23,865 nt of DNA from a virus. Where the stretch lies: positions 1 to 23,865 of the IMG/VR virus record IMGVR_UViG_3300024520_000495; one strand, written 5' to 3'. The notes below the pieces were generated by a model, which worked only from the letters and a program-made list of their open reading frames with translations, did not search any database and was not told where the DNA came from. Within the stretch, counting starts at the first letter, position 1, and each line of letters opens with the position of its first letter. A program made the position numbers and the translations under genes. Of this stretch, positions 12,509 to 19,864 are shown piece by piece.

Positions 12509-12546
12509 CGTCGCACAAACCAATCCACGATTAAAGGAGAAACACC

Positions 12547-12810
12547 ATGTCTAACGACAAAAAAGAAACCGGAACCCCGAAGATTCTAATCATCGTCCCC
12601 CACTATTGGGGCAAGGGTTCCACCATCGCGGAAGCATGGCGGCAAGTCAAAAAAGCCAGCTACAAAAATCTGCGAGATTTGAAGCGTGGGTCGTATGCCA
12701 TTTATTCCGGGCACGATACGGAAGCGGTGAAACTAGCCGTTGATGATATGGGATGGGTACGGCACGACAAAGATTTTCCGATTACTGAAATCGAAGTCGT
12801 ACGCAAATAG
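12547..12810 (+). CDS. hypothetical protein, 87 aa, single-gene transcription unit
   Basis: Not recognised. A strand KILIIVPHYWGKG (residues 12-24) is followed by a helix with basic residues (AEAWRQVKKASYKNLRDLKRG), then beta-like YAIYSGHDTEAVKL and a C-terminal EIEVVRK. It has no cysteine or membrane segment. AAAGGAG precedes ATG 12547. The gene has its own promoter-like element with boxA and its own terminator 8 nt after the stop. This isolation between two large operons suggests separate, probably constitutive or very early, expression, as for regulators or host-takeover proteins; this is inference. Confidence 0.75.
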   Translation: MSNDKKETGTPKILIIVPHYWGKGSTIAEAWRQVKKASYKNLRDLKRGSYAIYSGHDTEAVKLAVDDMGWVRHDKDFPITEIEVVRK

Positions 12811-12817
12811 CAACCAG

Positions 12818-12844
12818 CCCCCGGCGAAAGTCGGGGGTTTTTTT
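12818..12844 (+). terminator. rho-independent terminator with GAAA tetraloop
   Basis: CCCCCGGC pairs with GTCGGGGG (8 pairs, one G-U) closed by a GAAA GNRA tetraloop and followed by T7. It ends the single-gene unit. The minus-strand lysis gene stops at 12843 within the T-run, but the opposite strand lacks a U-tract, so the leftward transcript is not ended here by the same mechanism. Confidence 0.85.
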
Positions 12845-13142
12845 ATGTCTGCTGATTTTGTTTCGCGATCAATGCGTCGAGCTTTCCCATAACAAGGGAG
12901 TGATGCGAATCAACCTTCTGGATAATTTCCCGACGCTGTGAATCCCGCAAGTCACGATCCTCGCGGCGACGAATCAACTCGGTAGAGTCGTGTTGCTTGA
13001 TCAGTGCAACGGCAGTCGTAAGCTGCCCAAGCAAATCATCCTGTGCTTTTAATCGTCTGAACACAAATAGAAACCCAAAGCTGAGAACAACCCAGAACCA
13101 GTCTAATACCTTTGAAAGTATAGTCGCTTCAATCGGGTCCAT
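12843..13142 (-). CDS. small membrane protein with coiled-coil tail (lysis region)
   Basis: 99 aa. One transmembrane segment lies near the N-terminus (WFWVVLSFGFLFVF, about residues 14-27), followed by a charged, helical C-terminus rich in R, D, E and Q (LIRRREDRDLRDSQRREIIQ) that could form a coiled coil. It is the last gene of the leftward tail/lysis block, two genes after a holin, so a holin-accessory, antiholin or spanin-like role is possible. ATG 13142 has AAGG 9 nt upstream. The longer frame to 13196 lacks an SD and overlaps the preceding gene. Confidence 0.6.
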   Translation of the reverse strand: MDPIEATILSKVLDWFWVVLSFGFLFVFRRLKAQDDLLGQLTTAVALIKQHDSTELIRRREDRDLRDSQRREIIQKVDSHHSLVMGKLDALIAKQNQQT

Positions 13143-13177
13143 CCGTTTATGCCTTCTGCTTGGGAAAAATACACCAG

Positions 13178-13480
13178 TTACTCTGGTTCGTCGCACAGCC
13201 TATCATCAGGTCGTATTTCGCAAAGCGTGTCAATTAGATCGGCCAGATCATCCTCAAGATACTGGTCGTCGGGATTGTCTTCAAGTAATTGGCGAACCTG
13301 ACGAATATCCTTTTTCAGTTGCAGAACATACTGACTCTGTTCCGCATCGAGATATTTTGCGAACTCCGATACCCGCACATACAAATGATCCACCGCTAAT
13401 GCACTACCAGCGATGGATGCCATTGCCGCTACGACTGCGGCACCCTTGATGATCGGGTTCATGCTTTCATCGCTCGCCAT
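13178..13480 (-). CDS. exported or membrane-anchored coiled-coil protein (lysis region)
   Basis: 100 aa from ATG 13480 (GGAG 7 nt upstream). ATG 13462, giving 94 aa, overlaps the holin stop as ATGA and is an equally serious alternative. After MNPIIKG comes a hydrophobic stretch AAVVAAMASIAGSALA, a signal peptide or anchor, then an acidic helical domain with two cysteines near the end (LCEIRPDDRLC). Inner-membrane anchor plus periplasmic helix, directly after a holin, resembles an i-spanin layout, but no lipoprotein partner is seen. The function is uncertain. Confidence 0.55.
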   Translation of the reverse strand: MASDESMNPIIKGAAVVAAMASIAGSALAVDHLYVRVSEFAKYLDAEQSQYVLQLKKDIRQVRQLLEDNPDDQYLEDDLADLIDTLCEIRPDDRLCDEPE

Positions 13481-13908
13481 TTCTCGGCTCCGCGAACGCC
13501 CATGTATGTCAGAGCGGGGGAATACAGCAACATCAATACGGACCACTGAAATTGCCACGGCATAACCAAAACGTAATGCAGATTGATCCCCGCTTCCGGG
13601 AGTGACGTCAGCATCGCATACGCCAGCCCCGCATAAAACGAACGGCGCGCAATGATCGGTCGAGTTCGTTTTGTGTACTGATCGTTCTGGTGTAGCTCGG
13701 CTTGGATAGTCACCTGCTGGTCGGCGAACATTTCCTTTTCAGCTTGCACACCAGCGGCTTCGTATTCCGCCCGGTTGTCCTCAACCTGCGTTCGGAATTC
13801 GTGCGTGAGCCTTTCCGCCAAGTCTTTGTCCTTGACCATTTTTTTGATTATGTCGCCGCCCTTATTGACAACACTATCGATGATTTTACCGATGAATGGA
13901 ATCGCCAT
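13459..13908 (-). CDS. holin, three-TM GTA/phage type
   Basis: 149 aa. Matches the three-transmembrane holin family first named in gene transfer agents: a soluble helical N-terminus (residues 1-75), then the motif N-D-Q-Y-T-K-R-T-R-P-x-x-A-R (about 75-88), hydrophobic segments from about 92 onward, and the C-terminal Y-x-G-V-R-G-A-E-K-W. Such holins permeabilise the inner membrane to release a muralytic enzyme. It lies 4 nt after the upstream gene and overlaps the next. The SD is weak (ACGAG, 9 nt). No endolysin of a standard family is adjacent. Confidence 0.8.
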   Translation of the reverse strand: MAIPFIGKIIDSVVNKGGDIIKKMVKDKDLAERLTHEFRTQVEDNRAEYEAAGVQAEKEMFADQQVTIQAELHQNDQYTKRTRPIIARRSFYAGLAYAMLTSLPEAGINLHYVLVMPWQFQWSVLMLLYSPALTYMGVRGAEKWRAMKA

Positions 13909-13912
13909 GTGA

Positions 13913-14296
13913 TTACTCGTCCGTAGCTGCGAAGTTTAGTGCTTGACCGGGACGATCCGAAGCCCCGGTGATTTCGATTTCTGCCGGGTCCACATCCGTC
14001 TGCCCCTCAATATCAACGATGGTGCAACGGTAAAAAAACGTGCCGGGGTTTACATCAATGAGTAACAGCGATGGTTCCTCACCGTCGACGTATGGAACAA
14101 TATCTTGCTGATCCCACGGTAACGATTCGTCGACTCGCAAATCAATGATCGCGTGATCGAGTTCCGCCTGTCTCGGACCAACATCAGGCCAGCCCCAAGT
14201 CAATCGTCTATTCGCCATGTCGTACTCCAAGTTGATAGCTTGACCGGGACGCTTGCGCCACCATCGTTTCCACCATCGTATTAACCAGCCCCACAT
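13913..14296 (-). CDS. fibronectin-III-like protein with W/R-rich N-terminus
   Basis: 127 aa. Residues 17-110 resemble a fibronectin type III fold (RPGQAINLEYD... LTWGWPD ... GTFFYRCTIVDIEGQTD). The first 16 residues, MWGWLIRWWKRWWRKR, contain six tryptophans and seven basic residues. RPGQAI/LN occurs near both ends (residues 16-21 and 115-120). ATG 14296 overlaps the previous gene by 16 nt without a clear SD. ATG 14218 has GGAG at 6 nt and would drop the W/R segment but also cut the first Fn3 strand, so I keep the longer form. It may be a tail-associated or cell-surface adhesive protein. Confidence 0.6.
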   Translation of the reverse strand: MWGWLIRWWKRWWRKRPGQAINLEYDMANRRLTWGWPDVGPRQAELDHAIIDLRVDESLPWDQQDIVPYVDGEEPSLLLIDVNPGTFFYRCTIVDIEGQTDVDPAEIEITGASDRPGQALNFAATDE

Positions 14297-14838
14297 TCTG
14301 CGACCGCGACTTTCGCATCTGCATCACCCGCAAACACGACCGCACTAACCGGAACTCGATGAAATCCATTCACGCTCATATCGGGATCGCACTCAACGCC
14401 CGCTGCAACCGTGCCGACCGGATAGGTATTTACAACATCAAAACTCATTTGCACAGCATAGGCCACCAAGTTTCCGTTCGTAACAAGATCGGTCGGTGGC
14501 TCTGGTGAGATAGACGATACAACCTTCGTCGCCTCACCTGAATATACGCTTTCGATACCGCTTTCGTTGTAAGCCGCGGCGACGTAGAAATACTCGCCGG
14601 GAGGACGCTCTAAATACGCACCACAAAGCGTAGCGTCTGTCTCGTCATAGACCAGCGCATAAGGGCCACCCGTTACATTCGCCTCATAGTAGCGAGTACC
14701 GTCAAGATCGGTCAGCTCGGAACCGTCTTCATTCTGAGTCGGCAACGTGCAAGTGAGTTGAATCGAATCTGCCGCTGCAAGCGGCATGAACAACATGGAC
14801 ACCCAAGTAATAGCAATGAGGGTGATTACGGTTTTCAT
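14281..14838 (-). CDS. secreted fibronectin-III-like protein
   Basis: 185 aa with a clear signal peptide, MKTVITLIAITWVSMLFMPL then AAADS (cleavage near residues 23-25). The mature part holds one Fn3-like domain (about residues 35-110; TRYYEAN..., EYFYVAAAYNESGIESVYSGEATKV) and a second beta-rich part with PEPPTDLV. Four cysteines (residues 30, 70, 148 and 182, by my count) could form disulphides outside the cytoplasm. The start overlaps the DUF5675 stop (ATGA). Export from the host is unusual for a structural phage protein and points to a role in the periplasm or on the cell surface. Confidence 0.7.
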   Translation of the reverse strand: MKTVITLIAITWVSMLFMPLAAADSIQLTCTLPTQNEDGSELTDLDGTRYYEANVTGGPYALVYDETDATLCGAYLERPPGEYFYVAAAYNESGIESVYSGEATKVVSSISPEPPTDLVTNGNLVAYAVQMSFDVVNTYPVGTVAAGVECDPDMSVNGFHRVPVSAVVFAGDADAKVAVAECGAG

Positions 14839-15290
14839 TGTTTCGCTTCCGCAGCCTGAATCAAAATCGATTCTGGTTTCGCTGCCATGATGTGACCAAC
14901 TGCAATGCGTGAACTGTTCACCTTCGCTGCATCGCTCATTAATTTGTTGCGAGACATTCCGGGCGCTATGCAACCCACAATTTGGCTCACCCAATTCGCT
15001 GAGTGAATTAGGATCAGGAAACGACCGGGCTTGTCTCCGCGTTCGTCTTCGGTGTAGTACACGTGGCAATCGGGATTCCGCAACGCGAACACTTCATCAC
15101 CGTTTTGCCTTGTGTGCGGGACAAGTTCGTATTCACCATCGGGCACACAGGATTCGCGGGACACACCACCCGGCATACCGTCAAGCCACGGTCGTTCCAA
15201 TGTACAAATTTCCTGTCCACCATCCAGCCTCATATTTCCGAGCGTCACTGCATCGGAATAACAAAAACGCTCGAGGATTATTTGACCCAC
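14835..15290 (-). CDS. DUF5675 family protein
   Basis: 151 aa, matching DUF5675: L-x-R-F-x-Y-S-D-A-V-T-L-G-N at the start, C-T-L-E-R-P-W (29-35), S-C-V-P-D-G-E-Y (47-54) and the C-terminal I-L-I-H-S-A-N-W-x5-G-C-I-A-P-G (93-111). H96 and C107 are in an I-H...G-C-I arrangement reminiscent of L,D-transpeptidase (YkuD) active sites; that link is my inference. The start is GTG 15290, 9 nt after the upstream stop, with only a weak SD. The family is common among phage tail/lysis genes, function unproven. Confidence 0.8.
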   Translation of the reverse strand: MGQIILERFCYSDAVTLGNMRLDGGQEICTLERPWLDGMPGGVSRESCVPDGEYELVPHTRQNGDEVFALRNPDCHVYYTEDERGDKPGRFLILIHSANWVSQIVGCIAPGMSRNKLMSDAAKVNSSRIAVGHIMAAKPESILIQAAEAKQ

Positions 15291-15299
15291 CGAAGTTAC

Positions 15300-15470
15300 T
15301 CAGTGCCGCTTTGTCGGCGGTCGACTTCCACCACCACCACCACCTGATCCGCCAAGTAGTTTCGAGCGATCTTCGCTTCGCTTTTTGGATTGTTTGTATA
15401 TGCCGATTACGAGAATCACTGCAACGATAATCACCACAACAACTACGGGTGTGTTGGCAGTCTGGTCCAT
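15300..15470 (-). CDS. small single-TM protein with poly-glycine tail, 56 aa
   Basis: Residues 9-24 (VVVVVIIVAVILVIGI) form one transmembrane helix, followed by basic residues (KQSKKRSEDRSK) and then a run of six glycines within SGGGGGGS. ATG 15470 has GGAG 7 nt upstream. Similar tiny membrane proteins with glycine-rich ends often follow tail-tip genes in siphophages; they are of unknown role, perhaps superinfection exclusion or tip-membrane contact. It is too short for many gene finders but fills the gap between the tip gene and DUF5675. Confidence 0.75.
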   Translation of the reverse strand: MDQTANTPVVVVVIIVAVILVIGIYKQSKKRSEDRSKLLGGSGGGGGGSRPPTKRH

Positions 15471-15532
15471 CGGTTTTCTCCGGTTCGTTTAATCCACCCG
15501 GACAAGATACGCGAAAAACGTTTCGAAATCGA

Positions 15533-18500
15533 TCAGCCTTGCGTTCCGGTAATGGTTCCGTTGTTTGTGACGGTTGCCGAGTGGCCGTTTTTGCGAACAG
15601 CGTATCCGCGTGCACCGCCAGTTCCGCCAGTTCCGTTGTTGAGCGAGCCGGTGCCGTTCGCACCAGACGCGCCGACTGTGTTGACGTTGCCGCCTGCGCC
15701 GCCGTCGCCTGCATTACCCGATCCATTACCTTTCGCACCGCCGCCGCTACCTGTGCCCGCTGCGCCGTTTGTTGCACCAACGCCGCCCGATCCTTTCGTG
15801 CCGCCTGCACCATTCGGGAAACCGCCGCCACCGCCGCCACCACCGTGTGGCAGAGGTTCGCTTGCTGGATACTCTGCACCGCCGCCGCCGCCAGCACCGC
15901 CGCCCGACGCTTGAACTACGCCGCCGCTATTGACAAGGATTCCACTTACCATCGGCTCTTGTAAATAAATCGCGTCGCCACCGTCGCCGCCGCCTGCGCC
16001 ATTTCCTGCCGTAGCACCGATACCGCCGTTGCCACCTGAGCCGCCGCCGCCGCGAACTGTTCCCGTCACTTCAAGTTTCAAATCAATCGTTGGTGATGCA
16101 GGCCACGAACCCGTATCGATGCCGTGACCGCCGCCTGCGTTGCCGGTAATTGTTACGCCGGCACCGAGTTGGAAAATGATCGTTGCATTAGCAATACCAT
16201 CGTATGCGGGTGAGTGAGCATTCGCCAGTGATCGCAAGTTCACCGGACCAGAACCAGTGATCGCAATCGTTTCATTGAACGTTGTTGGCGGATCGCCGGT
16301 GTCACCTTTGCCTGCCAGCAAGTCCCATTGTGTATTTCCGGCATTCGTTCCCGATGGGGCGTTGCCGGTTGTTGGTAGAACGCAAATATATGATCGCTCT
16401 TGATACGTCACAACATCGTGCAAAATGTACGCCGTTCCAGCAGCGTATGCGTTCCGATAAACCAACCCGGAAACGATACCCGGAGTTGACCAAACGCCAA
16501 CCAAAACACCAGCGGCCGTTTTCGTTCCTGTGACGCTCCACAGCGTATCGGTACCCGCAGGAACATCATCGGTCCACCCCGCAGGATTATCACCCGTAGG
16601 CGTTGCTGGCGCCGTAGTTGAACGCTTGAATTTTATATCCCGATATTCCCCATCGGCCCCTTGATTACCCGGTGATAGCGTAACGTCAAGAGCAAAAAGT
16701 CCCGTGAGGTTGAGCGTACTTCGCATGTAATAATTGATTCGATAAACCGTAACCTGAGTTAAGTTTCCCGCCCAATCAGCGATGTTTGCCTGAGCGGTTC
16801 CCGCACCTGTTATCGCGGGCTCAGTCAATGTGTCGCCGGATACCTTCGTAATGTTGATATTGAACTTACCAACGCCCGCAGGGAAAGCGGCGGTTTGCGT
16901 GTTGGTATTGAGCTCCAAAAGGTCGGCACCCTCATACGCATGCGCCGCGCCGCCACTGCCCGTCCAATCTTCGACACCGGCATTTGTGACCGGCACCGAA
17001 TGACTTTGATTTGTAGCGTTTGCGGTCAGTGATAAATCACCGTCCGCACCATCGGCGGGTGCCGAAGTATTGTTGCCCGTAAGTGTAGTGGTGGTCAGAT
17101 TAGGTTCCCAAGTTGAACGAACGCCAATTCCACTTACAGATCGGAGCCAGTAATAACGGGTTCGTCCGTCACCGACCTGATCTAAATACGATGCGCCTTT
17201 TACCGTAGCAACCAGTACCGCATTGCCTCGAACATTATCATCGGACCCCCACACTTCAACATCGGAAACTACCGCAAGCGGCGGGCTAGTCCAAGCCAGT
17301 TGCACACCACCAGTTGCAGAGTCCGCAGTGACAGACGTAGGCGGCGGAACTGCTAAATCGCCATACGCAATCACCCCGGTTGCGGATCGCGTAACGTACT
17401 CACCGACGAGCGGATCATCCCAAGCCGAATCGACTTCCTCCACCAGCGTAAGCTCGACACCTTTCTCGCTCATTGCCCATTCAGAGACAAAGAATTTCTC
17501 GCCGCTGAATCCGTACTCGGCCATATCAAGCAGAACAGTTGATCCGGGTTGAATGCGGAAGCACGACATATTTCCTGAGTAGTGAACGATGCGTTGCTGC
17601 CGCGATTGTTTGAGAGTCGCAATTCCTTTTCGCTGAGCTTCGAAATTATTATTCGTAGCGAGAAAATCCGCCACCAGCGGTCGCACTTCATCCCCGTCTT
17701 CGGTTTCATAGGTGGACGAGCGTAATTCTGGATACGTGCTTGCGGTGTAGTTGCGAGAGGGGTCGATGAACTTTCCGCGCACACGGTTATAGCGTTCCTT
17801 TGCCCCTGCACTGGCCTGAACGGTGACGCCGCCACTTAAATTCGATTCGGTTAGCGTCACATCGGGAGTGATTGCCGCGCCTGCCCACATACACCACACG
17901 CCCTGAGTGAAAACCATTCGACCGAGCATGGCATTCAACAATGCGTCGCGAACTTCACCGCGCTTTTCGGTTGATTGGAATGTGGCGTTGCAGGTATATC
18001 GGTCCTGAGTTGACGATGGAATCGTAACTGTCTGCTCGCAAATATCTGCCGCATCAATAACCAGCGGCCAATTCACCCGCGCATCGTCTTCCTTCATGCC
18101 GAACTTTTCATCGCGAATAAAGTCTGCGAGACACAGCGCCGGGTTTGCGGACCACTCCCATGTGGACGGTGTTGCTAACCGATGCGCGCCCGTTCCGCCG
18201 TTCGTATCATCCAGTCGCGGGTCGTAGACTTTTTTGCCCTTGATGATCGCGCGTAGATTCTGTGGCGCGCCAGCTTCGAATGCGTTGTTATCGTCCTCCA
18301 GCGTGAACTTCCACACCATATAGGTATGACCAAGACCGCGATGCGTACTCGCGCCGAACAGCGCCGGGAAATCGGTCGACAGCATGGCCGCACAGTTTTG
18401 TGTTTGCGTTCCAAGCAGCATGTTCACCGAAGCAACGCCGGAAAGTCGGCCGCCCGTTACGTCGCTACCAGTAATATCGGTCAGCGGAATATCCACATCA

Positions 18501-18847
18501 TCCAAACGGTAAGCGACCACTGAATCAACTTCATGGCCCACCAGTTCGACCGCCAGTGTCATGTGTTCGTTTTTGGTTCCGCTTACCTGACCATAGATAA
18601 TCGGACCCGATAACATATCTTCACCGTAGACGAATCGTTGCGGGTGAATCGAATCTTTGACCGTGTGTAATTTCTCATGCGCCGCTTGGCTTAGGTCCGC
18701 TTTCGGTGAAAGGTGTTTTGCTGCAATCGCCAGCGTCGCAATCCGGGCGACAGTTACCGCAAAATAATACCAGCCCGTTCCTGCCGAACCGTATCCGAAG
18801 ATCGCGCCGACAAACTTACCAATTGCGATCCATGTTTCAACGCCCAT
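15533..18847 (-). CDS. tail tip / receptor-binding protein (lambda J-like) with glycine-rich C-terminus
   Basis: 1104 aa. The hydrophobic N-terminus (residues 1-45) and the region to about 490 resemble tail-tip proteins of the J/TipJ type (GPIIYGQVSGTKNEHM, LADFIRDEKFG, ERYNRVRGKFIDPSRNY). A fibronectin III domain follows at about 499-582 (PPPTSVTADSATGGVQLAW). Near 792-850 there is a carbohydrate-binding-like repeat (AYAAGTAYILHDVVTY...W) and a collagen-like GKGDTGD. Residues about 929-1085 are glycine-rich with runs up to eight G, then a GYAVRKNG...NNGTITG end. It probably recognises the receptor at the tail tip. The ATG is 18847 with GGA 6 nt upstream, overlapping the previous gene by 11 nt. 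Confidence 0.85.
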   Translation of the reverse strand: MGVETWIAIGKFVGAIFGYGSAGTGWYYFAVTVARIATLAIAAKHLSPKADLSQAAHEKLHTVKDSIHPQRFVYGEDMLSGPIIYGQVSGTKNEHMTLAVELVGHEVDSVVAYRLDDVDIPLTDITGSDVTGGRLSGVASVNMLLGTQTQNCAAMLSTDFPALFGASTHRGLGHTYMVWKFTLEDDNNAFEAGAPQNLRAIIKGKKVYDPRLDDTNGGTGAHRLATPSTWEWSANPALCLADFIRDEKFGMKEDDARVNWPLVIDAADICEQTVTIPSSTQDRYTCNATFQSTEKRGEVRDALLNAMLGRMVFTQGVWCMWAGAAITPDVTLTESNLSGGVTVQASAGAKERYNRVRGKFIDPSRNYTASTYPELRSSTYETEDGDEVRPLVADFLATNNNFEAQRKGIATLKQSRQQRIVHYSGNMSCFRIQPGSTVLLDMAEYGFSGEKFFVSEWAMSEKGVELTLVEEVDSAWDDPLVGEYVTRSATGVIAYGDLAVPPPTSVTADSATGGVQLAWTSPPLAVVSDVEVWGSDDNVRGNAVLVATVKGASYLDQVGDGRTRYYWLRSVSGIGVRSTWEPNLTTTTLTGNNTSAPADGADGDLSLTANATNQSHSVPVTNAGVEDWTGSGGAAHAYEGADLLELNTNTQTAAFPAGVGKFNINITKVSGDTLTEPAITGAGTAQANIADWAGNLTQVTVYRINYYMRSTLNLTGLFALDVTLSPGNQGADGEYRDIKFKRSTTAPATPTGDNPAGWTDDVPAGTDTLWSVTGTKTAAGVLVGVWSTPGIVSGLVYRNAYAAGTAYILHDVVTYQERSYICVLPTTGNAPSGTNAGNTQWDLLAGKGDTGDPPTTFNETIAITGSGPVNLRSLANAHSPAYDGIANATIIFQLGAGVTITGNAGGGHGIDTGSWPASPTIDLKLEVTGTVRGGGGSGGNGGIGATAGNGAGGGDGGDAIYLQEPMVSGILVNSGGVVQASGGGAGGGGGAEYPASEPLPHGGGGGGGGFPNGAGGTKGSGGVGATNGAAGTGSGGGAKGNGSGNAGDGGAGGNVNTVGASGANGTGSLNNGTGGTGGARGYAVRKNGHSATVTNNGTITGTQG

Positions 18848-19223
18848 CGGTTTTCCATCCCACCATTTGCGGTTCGATTTGGAGTCGGTGAATTGTCTTT
18901 CCCATCTTCACCGCAACGTACCCTTCCATCAGCAACCCTATCGTTGCAGGCTTATCGAACCACACGACGTCGCCCGGTTCCAGTTCCGTTACCGGACGCT
19001 GCTCACCCATTGCATGATCACACGCCTGTTTCAATCCGCCGAGTTGTCGTAGCCGCTGCACAGCAGAGCGACGATCATCGTATTGCAGGTAGCCAAAGAA
19101 ATCGCGACCCCATCCGATGAACACCGCTTGCGTCACAAACGAAACGCAATCAACGGTGCCGAGTTTCTGGCGCTGGTTCGCTGCCGTATTGAAAAACAAG
19201 CGGAGTGCGTCGACGTTCATCAT
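18837..19223 (-). CDS. DUF6950 / NlpC-P60-like tail assembly protein
   Basis: 128 aa. The pattern T-V-D-C-V-S-F-V (C26) followed by A-V-x-x-G-W-G-R-D and, after about 60 residues, E-P-G-D-V-V-W-F matches the DUF6950 type of NlpC/P60-like phage tail proteins, equivalent in position to lambda gpK. C26 would be the catalytic cysteine. A partner histidine in the second half is not obvious (H112 is a candidate), so enzymatic activity is unsure. Tandem ATGs at 19223 and 19220 overlap the previous stop. Its place between hub and tip genes is the usual one. Confidence 0.75.
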   Translation of the reverse strand: MMNVDALRLFFNTAANQRQKLGTVDCVSFVTQAVFIGWGRDFFGYLQYDDRRSAVQRLRQLGGLKQACDHAMGEQRPVTELEPGDVVWFDKPATIGLLMEGYVAVKMGKTIHRLQIEPQMVGWKTDGR

Positions 19224-19864
19224 TTCAGATGGATTTTCGTGTTCGGATCATTTCGAGTACCACCACCACCATACGAAGTAACTTTTCCGCCCCACTTCAA
19301 AACCATATCCATCACGGAGTAAACGTATTCGAACAAAAGATCAGCTGTACTTTCCGCCTGTAAATCCTCGTCCGTCACTCGCAAGTCCGAAGACGATAGT
19401 AAGTTTGTTCCGCGTGATTCCAGTTGCAGCGACATGCTCGCGCTACCTTTTTGCATCGCAATGTCGATCTTGTCCATGAATCCGCTGAATAGGATTTCGG
19501 GATCGTCAATCAGATCGCCGTTTGCGTCTTCGAGTCCGATCATTACTTCCGCTTCACGCCGAAAATAATCGTCAGTGAACGCCGTGTTGATCAATGCAGA
19601 GTCCAGACCAGACAGGCCGATAGTCAAACCGATGGGCGCGCCAGAAGTCGATTCCTTCACGGCTCCATTGATACCGCCGAACGTTCCGATACCTTCGTAC
19701 GATTCGCTGCCGTGAATTGGATGCGTTGCAGTCTTGGGTCCTATCTCGGTGTGATAGCGTTTCACCCCCGACGAGAAATCGAGCCGCGTGAATATGACGA
19801 GTTTGACATACGCCTCGGCGAACGCCGCTTCATTCGATGCCGATATATTTCGTTTGCTGGTCAT
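19220..19864 (-). CDS. tail hub/tip assembly protein (DUF2163-like)
   Basis: 214 aa. Features match a siphophage hub family: L-D-F-S-S-G-V-x-R-Y-H-T-x-I-G-P near residue 30, Y-x-G-I-G-T-F-G-G-I-N-G (about 56-67), a central L-S-G-L-D, and D-P-E-I-L-F-S-G-F-M-D (about 120-130), with D-E-D and W-G-G near the end. The protein probably forms part of the ring joining distal tail and tip protein. Start and stop overlap neighbours as ATGA, so tail-tip subunits are translationally coupled. Confidence 0.75.
   Translation of the reverse strand: MTSKRNISASNEAAFAEAYVKLVIFTRLDFSSGVKRYHTEIGPKTATHPIHGSESYEGIGTFGGINGAVKESTSGAPIGLTIGLSGLDSALINTAFTDDYFRREAEVMIGLEDANGDLIDDPEILFSGFMDKIDIAMQKGSASMSLQLESRGTNLLSSSDLRVTDEDLQAESTADLLFEYVYSVMDMVLKWGGKVTSYGGGGTRNDPNTKIHLK

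Noticed and set aside
15181-15897. A 238-codon minus-strand frame in another phase across the tip gene end
   Set aside because: Alanine/glutamine-rich shadow of the glycine repeat region. It conflicts with the tip protein, the 56-aa membrane protein and DUF5675, all with better evidence.
15390-15914. A 174-codon plus-strand frame rich in proline opposite the tip gene
   Set aside because: It is the antisense reading of the glycine-rich C-terminus (GGN codons read as NCC proline). No ribosome-binding site and no plus-strand context.
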